A stretch of 64,000 nt of DNA from NCBI GenBank assembly GCA_015501595.1, contig JADNRX010000298.1:1-64000 (forward strand). The letters run 5' to 3'. The first letter of the stretch is position 1. Each line of letters begins with the position of its first letter. The DNA is from Hymenopellis radicata. Its lineage: Eukaryota > Basidiomycota > Agaricomycetes > Agaricales > Physalacriaceae. This document shows, one piece after another, positions 45,601 through 57,697 of the stretch. The position numbers were made by a program, and so were the translations under genes. The notes below the pieces were generated by a model. That model was not told the origin of the DNA and did no database searches. It saw only the letters and a list, made by a program, of their open reading frames with translations.

Positions 45601-47936
45601 CCCCGCCTTATGTTCCTATCTGTGCTTCTACACAAAGCGTACCGTATCAGAAGTCGACTTTTTATCCACGAAACACGCACCGCTGGGGGAAAATGCCTCT
45701 CTCTGGTGATACCCATCATTTACTTACTGCGCCGCCCGTCGTCAACCCCCCAGGTCAAGCAAGAAGGTCTGGCGACCAATTCCCGCATCCTGGGGCCGCA
45801 TCAGCACCATATTTGCAACATCCTCCGCCGTTTAGACGTGCCACAGAAGAAGAGATTGATGTGCGGGTGCTATCAGTCGAGAACGTCGAAGAAGGACTTC
45901 CGTAAAATTTTGCGCCATGACGAATTGATAGGTGTTGACAAGGTGATGAAATGGAGGTGTGCAGGGTGAGCCTGTTTAGGCAATGAACACTGATGCCGCA
46001 CATGATCGGTCTTCGCGGCTTGGGCCCGACGCATTGGTGGGATGACGGACAAAGGCCAATGGAGGGTACACGATTGAGAAGATTTACGAAAGGACGACAC
46101 GACAACAATCGCAGCACTGTACAATCGTTCGCATCGGCCTCATATCTTCGCTCCTCTCGAAAACGGCCATCACTTCGAGAGGCTCGGTATCCCAGCGTCG
46201 CATATACACACCCTCGACTGGTGGCAATCTAGCATCCTTCGCGATGATGACTTCGAGTTCGAGCTCAATGGCGATGAGCACTTTGTTTTGGAAGTGCAGG
46301 GCTAGGTACTCCACGCCGTTGCGAGGTCGAGTCAAGTCCGACAAGTTCGAGGTATGACGCAGAAACGTGTTCCTCGATGCTGTCCAGATTTAAACCCCAT
46401 ACAGGAACAACACGACGAATACACATCAAACAACCGATTGTGGCACGTTCAAATTCCGGTCAAAAAGTAATTCTATTAAAAGCACACACCTTGCCGTAAA
46501 TTTCCGACTACTCTGGGGCATAGCGCCCGCGTGGGGAGTGTGAAGGCATGAAACGAAGCACTTGTCCTGGCGGGCTGTGATTGACGCGAGGTAGAAAAGC
46601 TCCTCTTCGACATGGGCCCAAGGAACGTCAGTTGATAAGGATTGAACAATGTCTCATACCGGGTATCCAGTCAAAGGTGATGTGGCGCCACTTTGGACGC
46701 TATGTGACTTTTTGACTGTCCGATTCTACCGAAGCAAAGGTAAACGCCAAAAGCTAATCGACTTTGGAACGATAGGAGAGGATTTGCTTATAGGAGCGCT
46801 CAACTTGATTCCGGAGCTCCTTTGTATAATTGAATGATCGCGTCGGGACTCCCAAGTCACTTGAAGAGTGGGCGGGGAAGGACGAGGCGCTACCTGTAAT
46901 GGCGCAGCGTGTATGTTAACGGGGAGGATCAGGGCTTCAAGGACGACAGAAAATAAACGAGTTTCAACACACAAACGATGATTTCGGAAGATTCCGTGGA
47001 CTAGGATGGTCATGCAGTGGTCGAATTCACTGCGGATCGAAGGTATGCGCCCTGAGTTGGAGAGCTGACTGAATGGGATGATAACGCCGCCGTTCGAGGT
47101 GTACGAGTACGGAGAGATCGCGTATTGCTATGCCAGTTCCCATGAAAGATCGACTAGCACACTTGACATATTGAGTTCAGTAAGACACGTAGAAGAACTT
47201 GGACTCCAAGCCGTTCGATAGAACACGGGAGTTAGCTTAGGTACATTATAGAAAGAGGATCGACGGTGGACAGTGGCAGGATGACATGATTTGTTTGGCA
47301 TTGTGGCTGAAGCGGGATTGTCCGCTGAGAAGACGCAGGTGTAACAGCCGAGGGGTGAGGCGAAATAGAAAGGTAGCATCCTATCATTTGCGTGATTGAG
47401 AGAGTCGCGCATTACGAGAGAGTCGTGGGACACGGTGGGAGGACCAGGCACCGAAGACAGCAGTGATCATGGGAGAGATCGGAGATGAAATTCGCCCAAT
47501 CTGGAGATCTGGGCCGAATTAGCTCGTGGGAAAAAGAAGCCTCTTTCGAGCCAGCTCAGACTCATTGTCCAACAGCTCGTGATTGGACGACGACGACGTT
47601 CGACAGACGAAGGATGCCATTCCTGGTAGAGATTTGCGAGGGCCGATATCTTGGGACCATCTCTTTGTCTTTGACCGTCTTCAAAGGCTGCTCTGTTTGG
47701 ATTGACGCGTCTTTGCTTATTTCGATCGCATGTTGTGTGAGTTGGAAATTACTGAAAATGTCTTGATTAATTCAGGTTAATCGCAGATTCCGCTCGATTT
47801 GTTCCTGCATACCGTTTTGGTCCTTTTCGAGATGAAAAAGATTGGAGATCTGATATTGAAATAGCAGCTAAACACGGAAGAGTCGCGTCTTCGATTTATA
47901 TTCCGGGCTAGGTTGACACTTTGTGCTCTTACCCCC
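42619..47936. other. Long region without a recognised gene
   Basis: More than 5 kb with many medium open frames on both strands (for example 43126-43680, 43610-44032, 45313-45969, 46084-46344) but no domain motif, consistent codon signal or splice series that I can defend. The frame at 46084-46344 on the minus strand (SDLTRPRNGVEYLALHFQNK...) is the most protein-like. The right end should hold the promoter of the C2H2 gene at 47937. Confidence 0.4.
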
Positions 47937-49475
47937 ATGTCCTCTTCGCCAGTGTCCCCAACTTTCACAAACTTTTCTGCGCCGTCGCCGTACTCCTCAG
48001 CGTCGTCGACAGACGCCTTTGACACCGACCAGCGCGATCCCACTGCAGCCATGGCCTCTGCCTACCAGTACTCTGCCCCATCCCAGCCCATCTACACCTC
48101 CAACGGCGAGCTCTATGCCGAGCAGGACATGTACCCCGCCTATAACAACATGGTCTCCTGGTCGCCTCTGCAAAAGAAACAGCAGCTCGCCCAGCAGTAT
48201 CACGCTCAACAACAGCAGCAGCAGTCATCATACCCTCCGCAGCAGTCACCCCCGCTCCACTCGCCCGTACCCCATAGTCACCCTCAGCAGCAGCAGCAGC
48301 AGCAGTCACACCACGTCATGGACATGGATCTCGACGAGTGGCATCGTACTACCGGCTACTCCCACACTTCATCCCATGCTCTCCCCCTGCCTCAGATTCA
48401 CCACCCTCAGCCCGCATATCGGGTCAAAGCCGAGGACCTCCCACCTGTCTACACAGCCGGCGCCCTCTACAACCGCCCTCTATTCGATCTACAGTCCGTC
48501 CAGCACCAACAGCAGCCGACACAGCAGTACAATCCCCATGTCCTTGGCTCGTATTACCAGCAACAGCAGCTACACGAGCGGTATATTCACCCGGCGGAGC
48601 TCTCGCCAGTCGAGTCACCTTTGTCGCCGTTACGCATGGAGTACAGTCATTCCACCAACTCTGTGCAGTCAGGCTGCGATCCACGCTACGTTTCGGGCGA
48701 TATCACCACTATGGCAGGCGGAGACGGCCGACGAGCAGAGGAGAATGGTGTCGATGCCGAGGAGGATGTAGATGCAGAGGGCGAGGAGGATTCCGAAGAG
48801 CGCCGGGAGGATGACGATCCGTACGAGGAAGACGAGTCTTACGACGACGAGGACGACGGCGACGGTGAATACACTTTACGCCGTGCTCGCGGTGGATCTA
48901 CAGGATCCAAACGCAGTACACGGACTCGAGAGCGCTACAGCCCGTACGCTTACTCTACGTCCGGTTACTCTCAGGACAATGCCCTCGGTATCAGCACCCG
49001 TTCGCGGCGCACCGTCTCCAACGCCACGGACTCGTCCTCAGCCTCATCGTCGGCTGGATTTCCACCCCAGCCTCTCCAAGGTCGTCGGCGTTCTCGCCCT
49101 TCTGTTTCTCTTCCCGTCCCGATACCCGTACCCAACCTTACCAAAAAGTCGAGAGGTCGTCGCGTACCGACCGTCAACTCGGTCGACACTCGTCGTGTCA
49201 CAGACGCCGACTATGGTGCCGGCAAGGGCGCGAGGATTCATACTTGCAAGGTGCCTGGGTGCGGAAAGTGCTTTGCACGGGGCGAGCACTTGAAGCGTCA
49301 TGTGCGGAGTATACACACGTACGAAAAGCGTGAGTCTTTGATTTCTTCGCCTGGATAATTTTACTGATAGCACTTCGCAGCGCACAAATGCCCGTATCCA
49401 GGGTGTGGCAAAGATTTCTCGCGCCACGACAATCTCGGCCAGCACATGCGCGTACACAAGGACTATCGTGGTTGA
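47937..49475 (+). CDS. Two-finger C2H2 transcription factor with polyglutamine N-terminus
   Basis: ATG at 47937 (MSSSPVSPTFTNFSAPSPYS). A long low-complexity region holds three glutamine-rich tracts (about 48180-48310 and 48505-48580) and then an acidic block (YEEDESYDDEDDGDGEY), typical of activation domains. Near the C-terminus LPVPIPVPNLTKKSRGRRVP is followed by finger 1, CKVPGCGKCFARGEHLKRHV then RSIH. A phase-1 intron after HTYEK (GTGAGT...CGCAG, about 49328-49380) precedes finger 2, HKCPYPGCGKDFSRHDNLGQ then HMRVHKDYRG, and a stop at 49473-49475. About 495 residues. The shared linker motif, finger order and intron position make it a paralogue of 41337-42618, on the opposite strand about 5 kb away. 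Confidence 0.85.
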
Positions 49476-52400
49476 CGACCGTCGACATAAACGACTCGGA
49501 GTATACACACGGAACACCCATTACTTATTATTATCATATCATCATCATACCCTCTTTCGTCTCGGTTTCGCATATCTCTTTCCATGGATATGGATCATGT
49601 ATCAATTCTATCACCACTACTTTGGTCGGGTTTTTTGTTGTAGGTTTACCGCATCTTCTTGTGTTGTTGTAATTTGTTATCATCTCGCGCGCCACCCTCC
49701 ATCCATCCATAGAACCTAAAAGTTTCTCAGTCAGTATAAGTACTGTCCAGCGTCCTCCGGACTATAATACATACGTTACGGAGCAACAATAATGGTTAAA
49801 TGAAATGGAAATGTCTTGGGATTTGAAAATAAATGTCTGTTGCAGGTGGGAGCGTGGGGACCCTCGGAGTTGCTGTCCGCGAAACTGACGTGTCGTGTGC
49901 CTTGTCCATTGTCCTCTTCCTTTCGATGGCGGTGCGCTGGCCCGACAGAATGGAGCACGTCCCTACCATTGATGTCGAACTTGGGCAAATAATTGCACCA
50001 CAGTGAGGTGTCACGTACATCGCACCCCGATTTACCGAGAAGGCATTCCTACGAATGCGGGGAGCTGCGGGGAGGCGACGCGGGTAATGTTAATGGAGGT
50101 CGGACCAGGGCTTTGGCGGTGAGCCCTTTTCGCGTGCAGTGGTGTCTAGTGGTGTTGTCGCCCTGCTCTCCATTCCTCTGGGGATTTGAAATGCCAAAGT
50201 ATGGGTGCTGTGGCGTCGGGAGATGCTTGTCGGGGTGGGTAAGCGCCGGTGGCAGGCTTCGGACGGTTGAATGGGTTGGGGAAAGCGTTCAGCCCACCAC
50301 CTTCATTGATGAGTTAGAGTTTTTTTTGATGCCTTTTCATTACTTACTGTAAATTGAAGATCAGTTACGCCGATCAGGATTTACGGGATCCCGTTTGGGA
50401 CGGAGAGGACAAGGATGCCTTTATCGGGAACAAGAGCAAGTGATGAGTGTAGCCGCGAGGCGTCGGTTTTGGAGGTGTGGGGTACAGATCGTGTCCCATC
50501 GCACGTGTGCGTTGACAGTTTCCGTCACTGTAGAAGGCTCTAGTGGCGGTTCGCGTGCTGATGTATCGGAGATTGTCGCCACACGAGAAACCATGTCAAA
50601 CCGGAGTGCATAGTGGGAGTAGTGCGCAGTGCGGACTCGGGGCGAGAACGAGATAGTTCTGATGCGGTGAGTTCGTAAAAGAATGAATAACGAACATGCA
50701 AGTAGCGCCACTCCAGAACTGGTCACTGTATCTTGTTGACGTCGCGCAGTATTCTTCGCGCAGTAGGTAATAGAAAGTCGGACACTGGCTATGGGCCCCG
50801 ACACCGAGAGAACTCGCCGGTAAGTAAGATAAGATTTCATTTTCATTCTTGCAGGGCCGCCCGCGGTTAGGTTTTTCATCATGCATCGCGGGCAGTGGTC
50901 GGTCGCCACCAACAGGAATCCAAACTGCCGGTTTACACTTGAATGCATTTGTACGGATGCGGAAGAAGGTAGAGGACATGCGCCTGAGCACACGGCCCCG
51001 ACGGCCCCGATGGCGGTGTGAACCAGAATTCAACGACTTTGTCTAGTTCGAGTATCCGAACTGCGCTGACGTCATCCTTCCCTTTTCACTTTGAACCATC
51101 ACGCATTCCGAATTCCAAGCCAAACGCTTCCGTTCCATGGGGCGTGTGCCATGCATGGTCTTAACCGCCGGTAACTTGGTCGATGTGTAATTCGGGAGGG
51201 AACCCACGCGCAGCGTAGGACGAGGAGAGGCAAGGCGAGTCAAATTTTCGCTGTTTACTATCTTTTAACTCTCGCTTCGTAGAGTTCCACGACTGCAGAT
51301 CGAAAACTGCGTCTCTCCGGATTAGGTAGGATTCATCCTGAGGGCCGTGACCTCGAGACGCTATGCTGGTTCTGCTATGACACCTTTCCGCGACTTGATG
51401 GTGACCTTGAATTTGACGGCTGGAGCTCTGTGGTGCGTGACTGACGCTTCTGCAGATACAGTATCGGCAGTTGGGTTGACCTTCATCCGGGCGATCATCT
51501 GGCAGGATTGTCGCGAAGGACGAAGGATTATTTGTATAGTATGATTTTTCTCATGTTCCCATGGCCTGCTGAATCTGTACGTAGGGCCTCACTCGCTGCA
51601 CGCCTGGAGAATGAGGCGTTTCCTCCAAGATCTAGGGTATGGCGTTCTCGCATGTAGCGGCGCGTTTAATTTATAGCCTCCCTGGACGAAGCCAACGTAT
51701 TCTGGAATCTTGGGACGACCGACGATTAATGAATTTCTACAACGTTTCCATGTTAACCTTGCGTACGTCTAACACACACGTAGCACTTCTTCGCGGGGCA
51801 CTATCCATAGATCCATCTATGCGGACCTTTTGGGAGGGCTGCCACCCACTCGCTTATCAGTGGAAACACTGGAGCATCCACCTCAGGGCAAGGTATCGGT
51901 GTTGTTACCTTTCCGGTTCAGGACTTGGTATGTGCTGATATACGTCTGATTATCCGCGTATTCTACGGTCTGTCACTCTTTAGCTGAGGGCACTATCTGA
52001 GACGGTACATGTTGTTCCTATCCAACAAGGCGAGTACGTCTTTTCTTTTCTCAGAATGCATTGAGAATCTTTAGCGCTCCAGTATCAGATTACATTGTAC
52101 ACATTCGCGACCGTCGCCTGCTCGAGGGCCCGGACGGGCATGACTGATGCACTTTATACCTGACGGACTTTCTTAGCGATCTAGGAAGTCTGTAGTATGA
52201 AGCGATCGTTAGGTATCGCCTTTCTCGAGAATATATGCGCGTCTAGATGATCCAAATGACTGCCTTCTAACGATGGGCAGGCGAAAAGACTACCGACGGC
52301 ATTTGATCGCTAATTGTTTATCACGGATGAACACGATCCTTTCAGTGACTAACTCAACTCACAGATGAATTTGAGTCCTTCGCGTTTTCCAGCAAGGGCG

Positions 52401-52858
52401 ACAACGGCCTGGGCCAACAAACACCTTCTCACCAGTCTTACGAGCGGACGCGCCAAAACCGAATCGAATGACATTGGAATAACAGCGGTCTACCTTGCGG
52501 TCTCACTATGGAACCGCCTAAAGACGGTCTATGGATCGTCATCCTCATTACGCGCCGCGCCGACACTGAGGCCCTTCAGCGTAGGACCCGGGAGCCTGCG
52601 CGTAAACCGTGATCGACTCCTTTTCGCCACTCGGACGACAACGTTCTCTGTGTTGACGACACCTTACCTACAGAGGAGACTGCTCTCATTCGACGCTACC
52701 GTTTACCTTCGTTGGTCGCGCAAGCGCTTCCCCCGGACATCGGCTTGCGTAGTAATCGCCTTGGAAATCGTCATTGCCCGGTGCAGGCAAGTTGAGGGGA
52801 GATGAAGGGTTCATGCATAGAGTAGGTGAACCATGGTAATTCAATAAATGTATGTAAC
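49476..52858. other. Long region without a recognised gene
   Basis: Open frames such as 50421-50993 (-) and 52365-52805 (+) overlap others and carry no known motif or defensible splice pattern. No element ends were found. Confidence 0.4.
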
Positions 52859-54838
52859 TCACACAAAGGAGTTTTGAGGATCGTACTCGTACATGGCTGC
52901 AGATTGCCCCATGTCCTCTACCCCCGTCTTCAACGCGGCGTGATCCCAAGCCCCTACCCTCAGGATTGGACGCAGGCCCATGGGCAGCTGAAACATAAAT
53001 GGGACGCGCTCCGCCCCATCAAACTTGCTGTCGCGAGCAAGTACCTCTGCCATTACTGGTTCTTTCGAGTCGAGTGGGCGCAATATAATGGTCGGCGGGC
53101 AGACTGTTAGGTTGACGTGGCGTACAAGATTGCGGTCCTGAAGTCTGTGGGCATACATGATATCATGCAAAACATAGTTCATGAATAACACATCCCGCGA
53201 GCTGATGGCTTCGCATGTGTTAGCTATGTACTACGCATCAGTGTGTGTATAACAACGAGTCTGGGAAACCTACTGTCAAGATTTTCGTGGTAAATATGGC
53301 ATTTTTCGCGATGGCGATGCTGCCAGTCCGACTTTTGGCATACTTGCGAGCAATAGAATGTGATGCGACAGCCGGAGCAGGAGCGCAGTGGGTATCCGTG
53401 TCTAGCATTTAAGTTTGGACACTGGGAGTAATGGTTAGTACATAAGTCGCAGTCAAAATAGGAAGGGATCCACTTGATACGAATCACAAATAGTTGGTCG
53501 GTTTCGTTCAAATAAATCAGAAAGCATAGCTAGGTTTGTTAGTTGCGTGGCGTAGATGCCGAATGCCGGCAAACCCAATGCTTCTGAAGTGAGCAACGAC
53601 CTCATTTGTCGTCTCCCGCGCATGGCAGACTTGAAGACAGAGTAATAAACCAGGTACGAAGTCGTACGCGCCAGGAAATTGCCAAGGGTAGCGAGGGATT
53701 TCATGTATGTGTCTCTCCCCGCAATAGCCGAGTACTGAAAGCAGAGGTATTGAATTCGAGCCGCACTCAACACCGCACCGTGGTCGTACGTCTGTTGAAC
53801 AATCGGCGCTCCGTAGATCTGAATCAAACGGGAGAGTTGCCAGTAGCCGATATAGACGCAGTCGGTGCCCACGATGAAGAGATCGCGTTTGGTACGGTCA
53901 AGCAGATCCGTAGACTTGACCATCCCGCGGTAGAAACTGGGGCGCGATGTCGTGGACATCATCTCGCATGTCCAGCGTACGAACCCGTGCCGGAGGAGGT
54001 GAATGGCGACGCCCTCGTCCACGAGAAACATACCGATACCACGATACGACAGACCAATCAGGAAAGCGGGGCCCTTGGCCCGGGGCTCTTTGTCTGTGAA
54101 CCTTTCTGCTTTGAGGCGGCTGATGGCATCGACAGTACATGATAAGAATAGAGTGGCAAATCTTTCCGGCTCCCCTAGGAGGGCGTCATAGAGCTCTCGA
54201 GCATATGGAGGAAGAGAGTCACGGTTGGCTCCCGGGCCACCAATAACATAACCGATCGCGATGAAACATTGTGCAAGGACTTCCTGGCATGGAGTGGGGG
54301 GCAAAGAAGAAGTGGGGAATAGTAATGTTGTCAGAACACAAGTAAGGAAGAATGTCTTTCCCGTGCTTCGAAGTTCCTCGGGCGCGCGGAATGCTATGAG
54401 TTCATTGTCTTCCGTGGCATCAAGCCGCCGCGCGCTTGCCAAAGTGGAAACAAGATTTGCCAAGACTTCCGAAATGTTGTCTTCGAACTCGGCGTCGCGG
54501 CCAGGGATAATGATGTCGTTGATAAAGTGGGTTGTGCAAGTAAGGAGGTATGGCCTTATGCAGAGGATCAAGGCAGCCCTCTCGGCGGCGGAAGGAACTT
54601 GAAGACCCGCATGCGAGGTAAAGCTCGTGGACGCGATGATGCCTATAGCCTGAAAAACTACTACAGCGGTGTTCACTGGATCATCGGGATTGTCTGATGG
54701 TGTAGATTCCTCCCAGGATGCCGTGGAACAGCTCACTCTCAGTAGAATATCAGAGAATTGACGCCATGCGATCCGATTCCAAGCTGCACGTCGTGCCAAA
54801 TCCAAGAATGCGGAAGTAGAGAGACCAATTGACGACAT
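52859..54838 (-). CDS. MYND-type zinc-finger protein, large
   Basis: ATG at 54836-54838 opens an uninterrupted 440-residue helical region (MSSIGLSTSAFLDLARRAAW...). It is followed by the finger CDLCTNHYSQCPNLNARHGY, then LRSCSGCRITFYCSQVCQKS, then DWQHRHREKC, with the ligand set complete. An intron (GTAGGT...CATAG) near 53275-53222 keeps phase into TCEAISSRDVLFMNYVLHDI and a C-terminal domain ending at 52859. This helical repeat-finger-tail plan is common among Agaricomycete MYND proteins of unknown role. Between the helical part (ending NRPTICDSYQV) and the finger (starting from RIKWIPSYFDCDLC) the frame changes by one base near 53480, and no donor/acceptor pair explains it. It is otherwise intact. 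Confidence 0.7.
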
Positions 54839-55374
54839 CCCTTCTTATGCGTAAGTGGAGATCCTGCAGGACTTGTTCTAATAGAAGAGGGACTCACCTT
54901 GGGGCTGATGGCCAGAAACTGAAAAGAAGGCGATTAAATATTACTCGGGCCTATTGGCCGAACAGCCGGCCATTTCGGCAGCCTGCGTACAGTCGCAGCC
55001 GCTGCCCATTCCATTGGTAGTTGTAGTAAACGTCGCGGATTGGGATTGGACAAGTTCCGCCCGCAAGCATCGCGAAACAGTTCGTGATTGCGTCTTTGCT
55101 CCCCGGCGTCACTCCTTCGTCGAACTATAGAACTACATTACGAGTAACAACGGAAGAAAGTATAGATCACACGGGGCGCTTGGTCTATGAGCACTCGTTA
55201 TCAGACACAAACTACCTCCCGAATTTCCCAGCATGCGCCTGAAGCATTTCGTCAGCAACATCCCTAAAAAGAAAAAGGAATGAGACACACCTCATCGCCT
55301 ACGCACTCTCTTGTCTCGGTCTCCATGCACCATGTCAGCCCATCGACATCAGGTTCAACGAGGTTGTTGGCGGG
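54839..55374. other. Intergenic, no gene recognised
   Basis: Upstream region of the MYND gene and downstream flank of the methyltransferase relic. Confidence 0.4.
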
Positions 55375-56052
55375 CTAGGTGGTATATCTCCTAGACTCTG
55401 AGTCGAAGGAGAGCCAGCGATGGTTGGGCTTGACGCTATTCAGTATGGGTTCGTCGCACGTCAGCGTGATGATGTTGGTGGCAATAAGGATCGGCATCAC
55501 CGTTTCAGCGAGGCGAGAGAAGATGATCTGGCCTTGCTCGAGTGCCTAGTTGTGGACAACATGCTTGAGAATGAAGACCGACGCGGAGCGGAGCGAACTG
55601 GCTGGAGCTCGAAGAAGTCGTGTTCTGCGAGGATATTACCGTTGATGAACGGCGGTGGGTAGCCTCATACCTTGTAACACAACGCGCCCGGAACCAAGTG
55701 CTTCCGGAGAGTGGACAGTCCAAAGCTTGAGAAGTGTGAGCTAATTGGCGAAAGAACGAAGCCGAACATACTTTATCTGCCGCCTCAATGACCTTTGGCA
55801 TATCCTGAACGACGACACGGACATACGGATGATTCTTCAACACTTTCCTAGCAACCGTGCCAATCCGGCCCCCGACATCGACAATGAGTGCATCCTGAGG
55901 AAGTCCAGAGCAGTCGAAGTCTTCTAAAGAAGGTAGTTTCAAGCTTGGGAGCAGAGACAGATCATGTTGGAACTTACCAGGTCGTCACGTTCCGTTCCTG
56001 CTATCGCCACCGCGAAGTCGACGAGATTCTTCCTCCCCGGCGATGTAGCCAT
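55375..56052 (-). pseudogene. SAM-dependent O-methyltransferase (COMT-like), broken
   Basis: The first piece, MATSPGRKNLVDFAVAIAGT, ends at a GTAAGT donor. The next has FDCSGLPQDALIVDVGGRIG, the SAM-binding motif I, then VRVVVQDMPKVIEAADK, motif II. After a GTATGT intron come VHSPEALGSGRVVLQ and, after a further GTATGA...CGCAG intron, HDFFELQPVRSA. Here a 5-bp tandem duplication (CGCTCCGCTC) shifts the frame. The matching frame continues SVFILKHVVHN, then a TAG where Trp is expected, then ALEQGQIIFSRLAETV. The sequence stops at 55375, far short of the family's catalytic end. The N-terminal dimerisation domain is also missing. It is clearly a relic of a secondary-metabolite-type O-methyltransferase. 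Confidence 0.65.
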
Positions 56053-56863
56053 TGAAACACGATCATGTCAGTCGAGACATTGAAGGCCTTAGGTGCGGGT
56101 GTTGGAAGCTCGGCGCACGCAGCACCCGGAAGCGTTTTAACGTACGTTGACAGTCGGTCACTGCAGCTCTGGCGGCAAAACCATTGCTACCATCATGCTT
56201 GCTCATGGGACTGTAAAATGCAAAAGTAATGAGAGAAAGGCGGGTGATAACGCCTTGGGAAAACGGACTCTACTTTGATATCAGCTCGTGATTTACCACT
56301 GTCGAGTTCCACCAAAATATCATTGTTGGCGAATACATTCGGCCTTACTTCCTTGTAAATGTGCACTATGCATAGGCTGCGAAAACATCGAGCTGTCTGA
56401 GCATCGGATTTTGTCATCAGCGCGACGAGAGCAAGTCGTTACCCAAATTGGTGCCAGCGACTTCGCAGCATTTTCCAAGTTCGGAGGTGTGTACGTAGTC
56501 CCTGTTCAATGCGGTATTAGTCCGACTAGAGAGTGAGAGAAGAAAACTGCGGCGGCTTCGCGCGCTCTAGACAGATAGACACTTGCCGCACATCCGGTTT
56601 AGCGTCACGAGTAGTAGAGCGAGTGGTCTATTACACCAGCGGCTCACGTCAAAATGACATACATTCTGTTCTTGATGCCACCGCCATCGAGACTTGGGAG
56701 AGATGTTCTTTTCGCGAAAAGAACATGGCCGTTCGTATTCAAGTCCAGAACCGGCATTACAACCGGCAAATCAGGTATTTTAGGAAAGGCGGGAACATGT
56801 GATCAATCCCGCCTTTGTTTCTCACCACAACGACATTGACTATGCTGACACCGACCGCCCAGG
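56053..56863. other. Intergenic, no gene recognised; contains one palindrome
   Basis: Short frames only, apart from the 24-bp palindrome at 56703-56726. Confidence 0.4.
56703..56726. repeat. Perfect 24-bp palindrome
   Basis: ATGTTCTTTTCG followed directly by its reverse complement CGAAAAGAACAT. It resembles a site for a dimeric DNA-binding protein or a small hairpin. The TTC/GAA content recalls inverted heat-shock elements, but the spacing (TTCTTTTCGCGAAAAGAA) is not a canonical one. Confidence 0.8.
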
Positions 56864-57500
56864 TTGCCCTGCGACAGAACCCACCTCGAAAGGTACGCGC
56901 AAACACTGCCGTCGCGGAAGAACATCACAGGTTTACTGACGTTGCCGTTGAAGCTCCATCTTGAAATTCTTTCTTGTACGCCAGTCCCATGTAACGAGGG
57001 AGACCTTGAAAATGAGGGACCATCTCGACGCCATTCTTCCCTCTCGAAGACATGTAGTGCCTTACGGCACGGCTATCGCCCTCTTCTCTGGAGAAACGTG
57101 GAAGCGCACGGATGGCGTCGCCGCGAGTCAGCACCATGTGTGAATCTTCAACGTAGACTTATCCGAATACTCGCCTAAAGTCGTGTACAGGGAGCCGACG
57201 CGCTGCCTCCAGTGCCTTCCGAATTTTCACGCGTTTGATGATATTTTGCAAGAAGCGGAGAACACATTGTGACTACGGAGTATCCAGAACGGGTAGAAGC
57301 GAGTACAGACATTGCAGCTCGATGAACGGCTCCTGACGCATGGCTGTTTTGAACATAGGCTAGTGCAGAGCATTGTGACGATGGCGAAGGACTTGGAGGT
57401 GCCGCCGAAACCTTGCTCTTGACATCAATAAGGATGTCGAGCTTGGAAAGGTAGAGATTTGGAAGTCGCATTATCAACTCGAACAAGTCATCTTAATGGC
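56864..57500 (+). pseudogene. F-box gene relic, tandem copy of the 57698 gene
   Basis: It reads LLTLPLKLHLEILSC, then LSKTCSALRHGYRPLLWRNV then EAHGWRRRES. This parallels LPALPLELHLEMLSYL and LSRTCRALYSVYNPLFLRSV, EARGWRCHKP in the next gene. Downstream, YREPTRCLQCLPNFHAF parallels YRELARCLPCLPNLHTF but lies after a stop and in a different frame, with most of the intervening sequence lost. No complete product is possible. Confidence 0.5.
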
Positions 57501-57697
57501 GCGCAGTGTAGAAGAAGATTAAAGCATTGTTTGGGCTGTAGTTTCAATTGACATCGAGTTTCGGAGAGTTCCCCTCTCAGGAATCGCTGTCATCACACGG
57601 TCAATCAACATTGCTCTTCCTCTCCAAGTCTCATAACCCTACGTATTGTACAAGACAGGCACACGTGACGTTTAACCTCTTTGTTTCTCCCTACAAC

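Noticed and set aside
47923..48771. Plus-strand frame of 282 codons rich in Ser/Pro/Thr
   Set aside because: Shadow of the glutamine-rich C2H2 gene in another frame; codon repeats produce the low-complexity open frame.
50421..50993. Minus-strand 190-codon frame
   Set aside because: No recognisable motif, no plausible neighbouring exons, and an equally open overlapping frame.
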